Assembly (NCBI GenBank): GCA_028715905.1
Contig: JAQUQV010000018.1
Span: 1-41,674, forward strand
From: Kiritimatiellia bacterium
Lineage (GTDB): Bacteria > Verrucomicrobiota > Kiritimatiellia > JAAZAB01
Reading direction: 5' to 3'
Length of the DNA: 41,674 nt
Shown: positions 18,694 to 27,299 of the stretch, piece by piece
How positions within the stretch are numbered: the stretch's first letter is position 1
Layout: each line of letters starts with the position of its first letter
The notes under the pieces: model-generated
The model's input: the letters and a program-made list of their open reading frames with translations, nothing else
Told to the model about the DNA's origin: nothing
Database searches by the model: none
Position numbers and translations under genes: made by a program

Positions 18694-18791
18694 ATTTTCA
18701 TCCCCCGACCGGATGCCGCCCGATGCATTGGTTGAGCGGGATGACCGGCCGGGATCAAGCAAATTACGGCGGGCCGGCCCGGATAATCGGC

Positions 18792-19601
18792 TTATATTTT
18801 CATAATATCCAGCGCCGAGGATACAACCCGGCGTACGGTGAAGCCGTCCAGCCTTTCCGCGCCGCCCTTTTCGCGGCTATCGGCCGCGTCGGTGGTGGCG
18901 CATTCCAGCTTGATTTCAACTGGCGTTTTGATTTTATACGGCTTGATTTTCCCGATTTTGCCGAGCGAGCATTTGGCCGCGGCGCGGATCAATTCGCGCG
19001 CTTTTTTGGGGGCCAGGCAGATGGCCGAGGTGCGCGAGCGTCCCTCTTTCACCGCGGCCGTCTCAATATCGCCCAGCAGGGCTTTTGCTTCCAGGGTGGC
19101 GGCCAGATCGCCGGTAACGCAAATGACCGGCGCGTTGAAGTGCCCGGCAATAACGGACATCTGCCCGATTTCGCCCATTTCAATACCGTTGAGAAAATAG
19201 CGGTGCCAAACAGCAGAAGACTGGGTATGATCCATAACCGCGCCCCTGGTGCCGGACATGGCATGAAAGCCGACCAGCATTACGGCGTCGGTGCTTTCAT
19301 CCAGGCCGTCCAGCGCCTTTATGCGGCCGGAGCCGCTGAAGTATCTGGCGCCGGGATGGAGATTTGCCATGACAAAGTTACTGCCTCCGCCGTGGCCGTC
19401 ATTGACGATAATTTCCCCCGCGCCGCCGTCCAAAGCGCCCTGTACCGCGGCGTTGACGTCTTCGGTCAGCAGGAGCCGCGCGGCCTCGTAGCGCGGTCCG
19501 GAGCGGTTGGTGTCCCGGCCGGTGTCGGTGAACGTCAGCACGCCGCTTATGCCTTCCAGGTCGGTTACGATGTATATTTTCTTTTTTTTGTTTTTCGGCA
19601 T
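18792..19601 (-). CDS. M55 family D-aminopeptidase (DppA-like)
   Basis: 269 aa. Zinc peptidase family whose Bacillus member removes N-terminal D-amino acids from peptides, probably for cell-wall peptide reuse. The expected metal ligands are all visible: D14 and E16 in VTDLEGISGV, H70 in VNDGHGG, H113 in GFHAMSG and E144 in EMGE. The start at 19601 has AAAGGA eight bases upstream; the longer frame to 19649 overlaps the end of alaS and adds a basic leader. It lies 22 bp after alaS in the same direction, so co-transcription with recA-alaS is likely. No oligopeptide transporter is nearby. Confidence 0.9.
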   Translation of the reverse strand: MPKNKKKKIYIVTDLEGISGVLTFTDTGRDTNRSGPRYEAARLLLTEDVNAAVQGALDGGAGEIIVNDGHGGGSNFVMANLHPGARYFSGSGRIKALDGLDESTDAVMLVGFHAMSGTRGAVMDHTQSSAVWHRYFLNGIEMGEIGQMSVIAGHFNAPVICVTGDLAATLEAKALLGDIETAAVKEGRSRTSAICLAPKKARELIRAAAKCSLGKIGKIKPYKIKTPVEIKLECATTDAADSREKGGAERLDGFTVRRVVSSALDIMKI

Positions 19602-19623
19602 TTTTTTTCCTTTGGTTATTTTT

Positions 19624-21456
19624 TCAGCCTGAATTTTTAACCGGGTCATTCTTCCGCGGGGATTCCAGAACGGCGCGGATGCGGCGGACGCCGGCGCTGG
19701 AGGATTCTTCCTTCACGATTTTGAATTGGCCGAGTTCGCCGGTCATTTTGACGTGGGGTCCCCCGCACACTTCCTTTGAAAAATCACCGACTGAAAAAAC
19801 CTTGACCTGCTCGCCGTATCTGGCGGTGAAGAGCGCGGTGGCTTTGGCCCGTTTCGCTTCCTCCAAACCCATGATTTCCATGGTAACCGGCAGATTTTTA
19901 CCGATGATTTCATTGACCATCACTTCCGTCTTCGCGATTTCCTCGGCCGTCATTTTGGCAGGATGCGCGAAGTCAAAACGCAGTCTTTCGGCGGTGATAT
20001 TGGAGCCCTTCTGCTGGACGTGCGGCCCGAGGATAATCTGCAGGGCGCGGTGCAGAAGGTGGGTGGCGGTATGAAACCGCGTCGTGGCCTCGGAATGGTC
20101 CGCCAGGCCGCCCTTAAAGGCCTTGTCGGCGCCCTGGCGGGATATCTCCTGATGTTTTGCGAAAGCCTTTTCAAAACCGGGTTTGTCAACGGCCAATCCC
20201 TGTTCGCGGCAGATTTCAGCGGTGAATTCCAGCGGAAAACCGTAAGTGTCGTAAAGCCGGAAGGCGACCCGCCCCGCAAGGCACTGCTGGTTATGTTCCC
20301 TCATTTTTGCCAGGGTTTTTTCAAGCTCCTGCAATCCCTGGCCGAGCGTTTTTTCAAATTTTTCCTCCTCGGCGTTCAGTTCGCGGATAATGCGCTCCCG
20401 GTTCTGCTTCAGTTCCGGATAATTTCCTTCATAACCGCCGACAATGCTCACGGCGATTTTTCCGGCGAAGCCGGGGTTCAGGCCGATCTGCTTCGCATGC
20501 CGCACCGCCCGGCGGATGAGCCGGCGCAGGACATATCCCTGCCCGAGATTGCCGGGCGCAATGCCGTGTTCGTCGCCGATGATGAAAACCGCGCTGCGCA
20601 AATGGTCGGCGATCACCCGGAAGGCTTTTTGGATTTCATTGTTTTCTTCCGGCCGCCGGCCGCAGGCGGCGGCGATGGCTTCCATCGCGGGGATGAAGAG
20701 CTCGGTTTCGTAGACTGATTTTTTTCCCTGCAGCATGGCGGCGGTCCGCTCCACGCCCATGCCGGTGTCAACATTGTGCTGTTTCAGCGGCGCGTAAGAA
20801 CCCCCGGCCTGTTTGTCGTACTGCATGAAGACATCGTTCCATATTTCAAAATATTTTCCGCAGGAGCATCCCGGGCGGCAGGCGGCGCCGCAAGGAGGCC
20901 GGCCGGTGTCCACGAACATTTCGGTGTCGGGCCCGCACGGGCCGGTCTGCCCGGCCGGTCCCCACCAGTTGTCTTCCATCGGCAGGAACAATATGTGGGA
21001 GGCGGCGACGCCGGCGCTTTTCCAGATGGCGGCGGATTCTTCGTCGCGGGCAACCGATTCGTTGCCGGCAAAGACGGTGATGAAAATCTGCTCGGGCCGG
21101 AAATCCAGGCCCTGCGGAGAGGTTAAAAATTCAAAAGACCAGGCAATGGCTTCTTCCTTGAAATAATCGCCGAGCGACCAGTTGCCGAGCATTTCAAAAA
21201 AGGTGAGGTGGGAAGAATCTCCGACCGCATCAATGTCGCCGGTGCGGATGCATTTCTGGACGTTGCACAGCCGCTTGCCGGCCGGGTGCGGCTCGCCCAG
21301 CAGGTAAGGAACAAGCGGGTGCATGCCGGCGGTGGTGAAAAGGACTGTGGGATCGTTCTGGGGGATCAGCGAGCTGCCGGAAATCAGGGCGTGTCCCTTG
21401 CCCTTGAAAAAATCAAAAAAAAGATTTCTTAATTCGTTGGCGGTTAAAGCGCGCAT
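19624..21456 (-). CDS. alaS: alanyl-tRNA synthetase, compact form without C-Ala domain
   Basis: Charges tRNA-Ala. It is 610 aa, against about 870 in typical bacteria. The class II aminoacylation core is complete (FFDFFKGKGHALISGSSLIP, FFEMLGNWSLGDYFKEEAI, GMGVERTAAMLQG, GQGYVLRRLIRRAVRHAKQIG). The editing domain follows almost directly, with metal ligands in HTATH (462-466) and CGGPH (564-568). Two parts are missing: the beta-barrel linker containing the usual ESGGQ-type motif, and the entire C-terminal oligomerisation/C-Ala region. The protein ends naturally 23 bp before the M55 start, so this is not a frameshift. The ATG at 21456 has no clear Shine-Dalgarno. recA-alaS adjacency is common in bacteria. 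A second full-length alaS elsewhere cannot be excluded. Confidence 0.93.
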   Translation of the reverse strand: MRALTANELRNLFFDFFKGKGHALISGSSLIPQNDPTVLFTTAGMHPLVPYLLGEPHPAGKRLCNVQKCIRTGDIDAVGDSSHLTFFEMLGNWSLGDYFKEEAIAWSFEFLTSPQGLDFRPEQIFITVFAGNESVARDEESAAIWKSAGVAASHILFLPMEDNWWGPAGQTGPCGPDTEMFVDTGRPPCGAACRPGCSCGKYFEIWNDVFMQYDKQAGGSYAPLKQHNVDTGMGVERTAAMLQGKKSVYETELFIPAMEAIAAACGRRPEENNEIQKAFRVIADHLRSAVFIIGDEHGIAPGNLGQGYVLRRLIRRAVRHAKQIGLNPGFAGKIAVSIVGGYEGNYPELKQNRERIIRELNAEEEKFEKTLGQGLQELEKTLAKMREHNQQCLAGRVAFRLYDTYGFPLEFTAEICREQGLAVDKPGFEKAFAKHQEISRQGADKAFKGGLADHSEATTRFHTATHLLHRALQIILGPHVQQKGSNITAERLRFDFAHPAKMTAEEIAKTEVMVNEIIGKNLPVTMEIMGLEEAKRAKATALFTARYGEQVKVFSVGDFSKEVCGGPHVKMTGELGQFKIVKEESSSAGVRRIRAVLESPRKNDPVKNSG

Positions 21457-21490
21457 AGTTAGGGGGGGCAGCCGGAAGCCGGAACTATTC

Positions 21491-22528
21491 TTACAGCGGC
21501 ATGGCTTTTATTTTTGCCTGCACCAGTGAAACCAGTTTCTTTTCAAGGTCCGGATTGGTTTTGACCAGCTCCACGGCCGCGTCGCGCCCCTGCCCGAGGT
21601 GTTCGCCTTCCAGCGAAAGCCATGAGCCGCGTTTATCCAGAACGTTGTGTTGAATGGCGGCGTCCACCACGGAGCCGGCCCAGGAAATTCCCTCGGCGTA
21701 AAGAATGTCAAATTCGGCTTCCATGAACGGCGGGGCCACTTTGTTCTTGACCACTTTCACCTTGGTGTGATTGCCGATGATTTTCCCGACGGCATCCTTG
21801 ATCAATCCTATTTTACGGATGTCAAGCCGGACCGAGGCGTAAAATTTAAGGGCTTTGCCGCCGGGAGTCGTTTCCGGGTTGCCGAACATCACCCCGATCT
21901 TTTCGCGCAGCTGGTTGGTGAAAACACAGCAGGTCTTTGAGCTGGAAATGACGGCTGTCAGCTTGCGCATGGCCTGTGACATGAGCCGCGCCTGCAATCC
22001 CATCTGCGGGTCGCCCATTTCGCCCTCAATTTCGGCGCGGGGCGTCAGGGCGGCGACCGAATCAATCACAACCACGTCCATGGCGTTGCTGCGGATAAGC
22101 GTTTCGGCGATGGTCAGGGCCTCTTCGCCCGAGGAGGGCTGGGAAACCAGCAGGTCGTCAATGTTGACCCCGATTTTTTTCGCGTAGAGTGGGTCCATGG
22201 CGTGCTCGGCGTCAATGAAGGCCGCGACCCCTCCGTTTTTCTGGGCGTTGGCGATGACGTGCAGGGTCAGCGTGGTTTTACCGGAGGATTCCGGCCCGAA
22301 TATTTCTACAACCCGCCCGCGCGGCAGACCGCCGACGCCCAGGGCAAGGTCCAGGGAAAAAGAGCCGGTGGAAATGCACTGCACGGCGACTTTCGTGCTG
22401 GCGTCGCCCAAACGCATGATGGCGCCTTCGCCAAATTCCTTTTGAATCTGGGCGAGCACGCCATCCAGGATGGCGGACGTTTTTTTAACGGCACCGGTGT
22501 CTTCCGTCTTAGTCTTTTTTTCAGCCAT
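21491..22528 (-). CDS. recA: RecA recombinase
   Basis: ATP-dependent strand-exchange protein and SOS co-protease. 345 aa. The Walker A is GPESSGKTT (about 78-86), [12 protein letters not shown] is the Walker B, and [21 protein letters not shown] is the L2 DNA-binding loop. The C-terminus ends in [11 protein letters not shown] without the acidic tail seen in E. coli RecA. AAAGAGG lies six bases before the ATG. It is followed 34 bp later by alaS. A TATAAT on the - strand at 22640-22635 could give it its own promoter. No LexA-type operator was recognised upstream. Confidence 0.97.
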   Translation of the reverse strand: MAEKKTKTEDTGAVKKTSAILDGVLAQIQKEFGEGAIMRLGDASTKVAVQCISTGSFSLDLALGVGGLPRGRVVEIFGPESSGKTTLTLHVIANAQKNGGVAAFIDAEHAMDPLYAKKIGVNIDDLLVSQPSSGEEALTIAETLIRSNAMDVVVIDSVAALTPRAEIEGEMGDPQMGLQARLMSQAMRKLTAVISSSKTCCVFTNQLREKIGVMFGNPETTPGGKALKFYASVRLDIRKIGLIKDAVGKIIGNHTKVKVVKNKVAPPFMEAEFDILYAEGISWAGSVVDAAIQHNVLDKRGSWLSLEGEHLGQGRDAAVELVKTNPDLEKKLVSLVQAKIKAMPL

Positions 22529-22712
22529 GTTTTGCCTCTTTCGGTTTGTCAGCCGTTTTCTTTTGCATCAGGATTTTTATGCCGTCGCCTTCCATGAGGA
22601 TTGACTCCGTCCGGTAGATTTCAAGGTTGTCAGCATTATACTCGGGTTTAAGTTTCACTTTTAAAAACCAGAGATCTGCTATTTTCACTCTTTTTGAAAG
22701 ACCAATATCCAT
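22521..22712 (-). CDS. small ORF overlapping the methyltransferase 3' end and recA start
   Basis: 63 aa, Lys-rich, no recognised family. It begins inside the last codons of the methyltransferase gene (28-bp overlap) with AGAGGGA directly before its ATG, and it ends 8 bp into recA. The part free of overlap ([20 protein letters not shown]...) reads like ordinary protein and is lower in GC than its surroundings. It may be a small gene, the remnant of a gene disrupted when the methyltransferase arrived, or chance reading of the recA leader. Confidence 0.35.
   Translation of the reverse strand: MDIGLSKRVKIADLWFLKVKLKPEYNADNLEIYRTESILMEGDGIKILMQKKTADKPKEAKHG
22635..22664 (-). promoter_or_regulatory. 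candidate internal promoter for recA
   Basis: Read on the - strand, TATAAT (22640-22635) is a perfect -10 box, with TTAAAA 18 bp upstream as a weak -35. It lies about 107 bases before the recA ATG. The match at -35 is poor, so this is tentative. Confidence 0.35.
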
Positions 22713-23872
22713 TCCCTCTGCATCACATTGTATAAACCATAAATCAATTTATCCACATTGATTATCAACCTCATGCCAAGCTTGCCCATTGTTTTTATGC
22801 AATTATCAACGGTGCGGACTTCGGCGCCGTTAGAGGTAACGTTTCCAAGGACAATACACGCTTTGGATGCAGGTTTTAAAACCCGGGCCATTTCGGAATA
22901 CGCATTCCGCATGTCTTCTTCATAAATCTCAAACCTTTTCATGCCGGAACCTCTTACCCCGATAAAATCTTCCTTGATTCGGTTTAAATCATAACCAAGC
23001 GCCTCAAGCGAATGAGAGTCATTTTCCACATAGTTCAGCGCGATGGAATAAGGGGGGGAGGTGATAATTCCATTAACGGAAGAGTCCGGCAACGGCAATT
23101 TTCTTGCATCGGCAATGCTAACTTCCGCCGGCGTCGGCGTCAATCCGATTTCATCGCAGCCTTCTTTCATCAGGCGGATGCTTTGTAACATCTTATTGCG
23201 GTTTTGAGCTATTTTCTCAAAATAATTTTCGCCGCGCCTTTTCTCGTCGCTTTTAGCAATCATCCTTGACAGAAGTTCAAAGGATTTACACGGATTCTTA
23301 TAAATTTTTTGAATATCCTCCTCGCGGGTTAACAGCTCGTCAGGAGGCTCGCTTGCGAGAGCAAATCCCCCATATTGTTCCTCAAGTTCCTCCAAGTGGT
23401 GAATAGAGTTGGCTTTTACTTTCCCGATCAGAACGCAGAGCGGGGAAATATCGTAACATATGGTTTTCAGATTCAGTAAGGCTCCCTCGACCGCGGTTGT
23501 TCCGCTCCCTGAAAAAGGGTCTAAAAGTGTATCGTCTTTTTCCAAGCCGATTATATTAGCCATAGCTCTGACCAACTGCGGGTGATACTTGCCCTTGTAA
23601 GGATAAAACCAGTGAGTTATATATTGATTGAAAGCCCGGGTAATATTTTTTTTTGTCAGAATTGAATAATCCGATTTTTTTTCACCGGCAGAGGCAACAT
23701 AAGCCGTCCTGCTCAAGAGGCGATCTATATCGGTATTGCTATTCACGCTGAAAGACCGGTAATCTTCAAGCAGTTTAAAATTTCCTGAAAGTTTCCCGAT
23801 TTCCAGCGAGGCCAAATGCAGTTCATAAACGAACTGCATATTGTTCATGAGCCTTAAAATATGTTCTTTCAT
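22685..23872 (-). CDS. DNA methyltransferase (N4-cytosine/N6-adenine type)
   Basis: 395 aa from the ATG at 23872. The SAM-binding motif DPFSGSGTT (118-126) precedes the catalytic TSPPY (271-275), the arrangement of amino-methyltransferases of the PF01555 kind. SPPY is more often seen in N4-cytosine enzymes, but the target base cannot be decided from sequence. The 145 residues between the motifs may include target recognition. The gene is distinctly AT-rich, with many A/T third positions and AAA/AAT runs, unlike the GC-rich genes on both sides, which suggests horizontal acquisition. No restriction endonuclease or specificity gene is adjacent, so it appears to be an orphan enzyme. A longer frame to 23932 would overlap the L,D-transpeptidase gene. 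The only Shine-Dalgarno-like AGGA is rather far (about 13 bases). Confidence 0.85.
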   Translation of the reverse strand: MKEHILRLMNNMQFVYELHLASLEIGKLSGNFKLLEDYRSFSVNSNTDIDRLLSRTAYVASAGEKKSDYSILTKKNITRAFNQYITHWFYPYKGKYHPQLVRAMANIIGLEKDDTLLDPFSGSGTTAVEGALLNLKTICYDISPLCVLIGKVKANSIHHLEELEEQYGGFALASEPPDELLTREEDIQKIYKNPCKSFELLSRMIAKSDEKRRGENYFEKIAQNRNKMLQSIRLMKEGCDEIGLTPTPAEVSIADARKLPLPDSSVNGIITSPPYSIALNYVENDSHSLEALGYDLNRIKEDFIGVRGSGMKRFEIYEEDMRNAYSEMARVLKPASKACIVLGNVTSNGAEVRTVDNCIKTMGKLGMRLIINVDKLIYGLYNVMQREWILVFQKE

Positions 23873-23894
23873 GAGAAAAAAATTATTCCTGTCA

Positions 23895-24815
23895 TCATTC
23901 CGCAATCGTAACCGGCGTGCCGGCGGGCACAATGAGGAACAGTTCCTCCACGTCGGTATTGATCATGCGGATACAACCATCGCTGAGCTGTTTGCCGATG
24001 GTATCCGGCTCCCATGTGCCGTGGATGCCGTAACCGCGCACCTTGGGGGTTTCGCCGGTGGGGATCAGCGACATCCACCGGGTGCCCAGCACGTTTTCCT
24101 TGTCGCCGAAGGGGATCATTCTGCCGTCCGGCCGCCACCAGGGCGGTTCCGCTATTTTATCCGAAATTACAAAAGTACCCGCCGGCGTGGTTCCGAATTT
24201 GCCGGTGCCGACCGGGTAACGCTTTAAGAAACGGTCATTGGCCGTCAGCAGGAGATTGTTTTTTGTTTTACTGACGACAATCGCAAGTCTGGCATGGAAT
24301 ATCCGCAGCCGGTCGCCGGGATGGATCATTTTACCCCGGAGCGAGTTGCATTTTTGGATGAGCTGCACGGTTGTCCCGTTCTTCTTCGCCAGCCTTTCCA
24401 GGGTGTCGCCGCTTTGAACGACATATTCGGTTTTTTCCGGCATCGGCGCGGGCGAGAGGAGCAGGCCGATGTTGATCCGGCCGAGCATTTCTTCCGCCTC
24501 GCCGATTGTTTCCGGACCGGCGGCATTCTGCAACAGTTCATAGCACGTTTCCCGCGCCAGCGCGAAGTTGTTGCTGGCAAGCATGGTTTTAACGGCCCCC
24601 AGTATGCCGGCCGCCGCCTGATCGCCGGCGTTTGGCTGCGCGGGCTGGATGGTTGCTGTTGTCCTGGCCGACGGACGGAAGGGAACAACGGCATAATAAA
24701 CTACGACAGCAATAATCGCCACGGCCAAAAGCGCCAACAGCGGCATTAAATAGCGGGGACGGTCCTGACTGCCCATGAGGGTCAAATTGTCTTTAAAATT
24801 CGGATCAAGCGCCAT
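23895..24815 (-). CDS. LysM / L,D-transpeptidase (YkuD) envelope protein
   Basis: 306 aa. Predicted to form 3-3 peptidoglycan cross-links or to anchor proteins in the wall. One membrane helix (about 24-44) makes it a signal-anchored periplasmic protein. A helical spacer (about 68-118) precedes a LysM domain (about 129-173, YVVQSGDTLERLAKKNGTTV). The YkuD domain follows, with catalytic H265, S278 and C281 in HGTWEP...SDGCIRM. The ATG at 24815 has AGGGTGA shortly upstream, and a good promoter lies at 24891-24919. The methyltransferase follows after 22 bp in the same direction. Confidence 0.93.
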   Translation of the reverse strand: MALDPNFKDNLTLMGSQDRPRYLMPLLALLAVAIIAVVVYYAVVPFRPSARTTATIQPAQPNAGDQAAAGILGAVKTMLASNNFALARETCYELLQNAAGPETIGEAEEMLGRINIGLLLSPAPMPEKTEYVVQSGDTLERLAKKNGTTVQLIQKCNSLRGKMIHPGDRLRIFHARLAIVVSKTKNNLLLTANDRFLKRYPVGTGKFGTTPAGTFVISDKIAEPPWWRPDGRMIPFGDKENVLGTRWMSLIPTGETPKVRGYGIHGTWEPDTIGKQLSDGCIRMINTDVEELFLIVPAGTPVTIAE

Positions 24816-24890
24816 GTTTTCACCCTGTAAATAAATCGCGCTTCCGGGCCGCGCGGAATGTTTAAGACGCGGGTTGCATCACAACGCGGA

Positions 24891-24919
24891 ATATTACAAA
24901 TACCAGTCCGGATTTGCAA
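24891..24919 (-). promoter_or_regulatory. promoter for the L,D-transpeptidase gene
   Basis: On the - strand TTGCAA (24919-24914) is followed after exactly 17 bp by TAATAT (24896-24891). This would give a leader of about 70 bases before the ATG at 24815. It is the best promoter candidate upstream of the methyltransferase-recA-alaS stretch and may serve all of it. Confidence 0.55.
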
Positions 24920-25007
24920 TAAGAAAGCGTTCCCTGCCGCGTTTGCGGCCCGGATGCGGACGTTTCCCGGCGGCGTTTTCCGAATTGATCGGGCTGCGGG
25001 GGAGAAA

Positions 25008-25039
25008 AAAACGCGCCACGGAAAACCGTGGCGCGTTTT
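25008..25039 (-). terminator. rho-independent terminator after the corrinoid gene
   Basis: A perfect 14-bp stem (25008-25021 with 25026-25039) closes an AAAA loop; the core pairs CGCGCCACGG with CCGTGGCGCG. Read on the - strand it is followed by seven T residues in total. It sits 51 bp past the stop of the corrinoid protein gene and isolates it from the L,D-transpeptidase promoter. It is the clearest terminator in the window. Confidence 0.85.
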
Positions 25040-25089
25040 GCATGTGCCTTGAACCTGGCGCATAATTCGCCCGGCCGCGGCAAAAAGAT

Positions 25090-25725
25090 TTATCCGCCAA
25101 TAAGCTTTTTGGCGATATCGGCGGCGGATGCGGCGTCCGGAGCATAGCCGTCAGCGCCGATTTCATCCGCGAAGGCCTGGGTCACCGGCGCGCCGCCGAC
25201 GATGACTTTCACCTTGCCGGCCAGGCCGCCCGCCTTGACCGATTCAACCACTGTTTTCATATTCGTCATGGTGGTCGTGAGGAGCGCCGAGGCGCCGATC
25301 ACGTTGGCGTCGTTTTCCCTGGCCAACTGCACCATTTTATCCGGCTCAACGTTGATGCCGGCGTCCACGACCTTGAAACCCGCGCCTTCCAGCATCATGC
25401 AGACGAGGTTTTTGCCGATGTCGTGCAGGTCGCCCTTGACGGTTCCCATGACAACGGTGCCGATGGGTTTTACCCCGGCTTGTATGAGGAGAGGTTTCAG
25501 CGTTTCCATGCCGGCTTTCATGGCCCGGGCGGCGATGAGCACCTCCGGAACATAAACTTCATTTTTTTTGAAGCGTTCGCCGATGTTCCCCATGCCTGCC
25601 AGCAGTCCCTTGTTAAGGATGTCAGCCGGGTTGACGTTTTCCTTGATCGCCTTTTCAACGAGTTCCTTCACTTCCTTGGCCTTGCCTTTGATCAGATTTT
25701 CGCTGATTTGCTCTAAAATGGCCAT
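25090..25725 (-). CDS. corrinoid (B12-binding) methyltransferase protein, MtbC/MttC-like
   Basis: 211 aa. The corrinoid carrier of a methyltransferase system: it accepts a methyl group from a substrate-specific methyltransferase (methylamines, glycine betaine, methoxy compounds) and passes it to a second enzyme. An N-terminal helical cap domain (1-85) is followed by the B12 Rossmann domain with the cobalt-ligating D99-L-H101-D-I-G104 motif, the GASALLTTTM loop and VIVGGAPV. AAGGAG lies about six bases before the ATG. No MttB/MtbB/MtgB, MtbA or activase gene is next to it, so its partner must be encoded elsewhere. It is divergent from a PocR/AraC-like regulator, which is its likely control protein. 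Confidence 0.92.
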   Translation of the reverse strand: MAILEQISENLIKGKAKEVKELVEKAIKENVNPADILNKGLLAGMGNIGERFKKNEVYVPEVLIAARAMKAGMETLKPLLIQAGVKPIGTVVMGTVKGDLHDIGKNLVCMMLEGAGFKVVDAGINVEPDKMVQLARENDANVIGASALLTTTMTNMKTVVESVKAGGLAGKVKVIVGGAPVTQAFADEIGADGYAPDAASAADIAKKLIGG

Positions 25726-25828
25726 GTCATCTCCTTATGTTATTGGTTAAGCGTTGGACATGCCCAGCGCTTGCATTGGAAAAGAGCATATACATCCGCG
25801 CTTTAAGTTCTAGACAAATAATGCTTTC

Positions 25829-25857
25829 TTTATAACAATATTGCTGTATTTTTTTAA
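25829..25857 (-). promoter_or_regulatory. promoter and possible operator of the corrinoid gene
   Basis: On the - strand TTAAAA (25857-25852), a 17-bp spacer and TATAAA (25834-25829) form a plausible sigma-70 promoter in an AT-rich region. Two CAATATT elements lie at 25836-25842 and 25866-25872, 30 bp apart, close to three DNA turns; the first falls within the spacer. Direct repeats at this spacing suit AraC-type binding, but this is inference. Confidence 0.45.
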
Positions 25858-25904
25858 AACGACGGCAATATTCCGCTTTTTACCGTTTTTTGGAATATAA
25901 TTTT

Positions 25905-27170
25905 ATGACAATGCTACCATGGGAAATTGCGCGGCGGGTTTCCGCCCGCTATTTCAAAGCCTTTAAACTGCGCCCCCTTTTTATCAATGTTAACGGAGAA
26001 ATTATTTCTGAAGCCCGGAAAAAGAGAATAACCGCGGACCGCCTGCCGGTTTCGCCCCAGACCAACGCCTTCAGCCTGCAGGAAGCAATCCGCTGGGGCG
26101 AGCCGTTCGTTTTTTATCCCGTCCGGGGCGTCGTCAACTGGGTCGCGGCGCTGGTGGACCAGCGCCATGTCCGCGGCGGACTGCTCGGAGGCGAAGTTCT
26201 GACCGCCGGGGTTAACCGGAAAGAAATCAGCAGCCATCTGATTGCGCAGGGGCTTGCCCCGGCGCTGGCAGAAAATATTACGGCGCGCCTGAAAGTCTGG
26301 CCGGCCGCCCGCATCAAGCAGGCCGCTATTTTTCTGCAGGAAACTTTTTACCGGACCAGCGGCTGGAAGCCGGTCCTGCTTGAAGAAAACCGGCTCAAGG
26401 CCCTCCAGCAGCGCCATATCTCCGAGGCGATGGATGAATATAAAAAAAACGGCCAGACCGGATACTCCGTTGACAAAGAGCGCATGTTGCTGGCGCTTAT
26501 CAGGGCCGGAGACCAGAACGGCGCCCGCAAGGTATTGAATGAAATGCTGGGCGCCATGTACCTGCTTTCCACGAAACTGGCCGTTCTGCGCGCCCGGGCG
26601 ATTGAGCTGATGGGCTATCTCACCCGGGCGGCGGTTGAAGACAGTCCCACCCTTGAGCCGCTCATTGAGCGCAATCACCGGTGGATGCGGAAACTTATCG
26701 TGGCGCCTGATTTTGAGACCCTTTCGCACGTTCTCATGCAGGCCCTGGACGATTTCATGCACGGCATTTACGCCCGCGGTTTCAACTGTTATCATCCGCA
26801 CGTCGGCCGCATTCTTGATTATGTGGCCCTGCATTACAGCGAGGATTTGTCGCTGAAACAGGTCGCCGCCGGGGCCGGCATAAGCGTTTCGCGCGCCGCG
26901 CACCTTGTGAAACAGCACACCGGCAAAACGATCTGGCAGCATTTGATGCGCATGCGCATCGCCCGGGCGCGCCAGATGCTTGAAAACACAAACGAACAGT
27001 GCGACCAGATCGCGCTCTCCGTCGGGTTCTGCGACCAGAGCTATTTTACCAAACATTTCCGGCGCCTGACCGGCACCACGCCCGTCCATTACCGCCGCTC
27101 GCTTTCCGGCGTAACGCCGGAAAAGAATCAGCGCATCTCCGTCGCGCAGGCGCCGCCGGCCGGGCGGTAG
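25905..27170 (+). CDS. AraC-family regulator with PocR-like sensory domain
   Basis: 421 aa from the ATG at 25905. The N-terminal part (about 1-165) resembles the PocR ligand-binding domain: RYFKAFKLRPLFINVNGEII, then FVFYPVRGVVNWVAALVDQRHVRGGLLGGEV. The C-terminal ~100 residues are a two-helix-turn-helix AraC domain (SLKQVAAGAGISVSRAAHLV; CDQIALSVGFCDQSYFTKHF; RRLTGTTPVHYRR). PocR controls cobalamin and propanediol genes in Salmonella. Here it is divergent from a corrinoid protein gene, so sensing a methylated or diol-type substrate and activating that gene is a reasonable guess. A TATAAT at 25896-25901 lies so close to the ATG that transcripts from it would be nearly leaderless. A TTG at 25890 is an alternative start; ATG 25911 is also in frame. 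Confidence 0.88.
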   Translation: MTMLPWEIARRVSARYFKAFKLRPLFINVNGEIISEARKKRITADRLPVSPQTNAFSLQEAIRWGEPFVFYPVRGVVNWVAALVDQRHVRGGLLGGEVLTAGVNRKEISSHLIAQGLAPALAENITARLKVWPAARIKQAAIFLQETFYRTSGWKPVLLEENRLKALQQRHISEAMDEYKKNGQTGYSVDKERMLLALIRAGDQNGARKVLNEMLGAMYLLSTKLAVLRARAIELMGYLTRAAVEDSPTLEPLIERNHRWMRKLIVAPDFETLSHVLMQALDDFMHGIYARGFNCYHPHVGRILDYVALHYSEDLSLKQVAAGAGISVSRAAHLVKQHTGKTIWQHLMRMRIARARQMLENTNEQCDQIALSVGFCDQSYFTKHFRRLTGTTPVHYRRSLSGVTPEKNQRISVAQAPPAGR

Positions 27171-27299
27171 TTGCAACGAACGTTCGGGCGGGCGGTAACG
27201 ACATCGGCACGGACAAATCCGGGAGACGCTTGGAAATCATCAGCGTGGCCATGCGGCCGCCGGCTTACCTTACGAGTCCGGCCCAAGCAGCCGTATTTT

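Noticed and set aside
22749-22757. Perfect DnaA-box sequence TTATCCACA
   Set aside because: It lies inside the methyltransferase coding sequence with no cluster of further boxes, no dnaA or dnaN gene and no AT-rich unwinding region, so an origin is not supported.
25914-27176. 420-aa - strand open frame opposite the AraC gene
   Set aside because: The + strand frame has a complete AraC domain; the antisense frame has none.
27177-27186. Palindrome CGAACGTTCG, and GAACGTTC at 36701-36708, as LexA-type operators
   Set aside because: Spacing does not match the known CGAAC-N4-GTTCG or CTGT-N8-ACAG boxes, and neither lies near recA.
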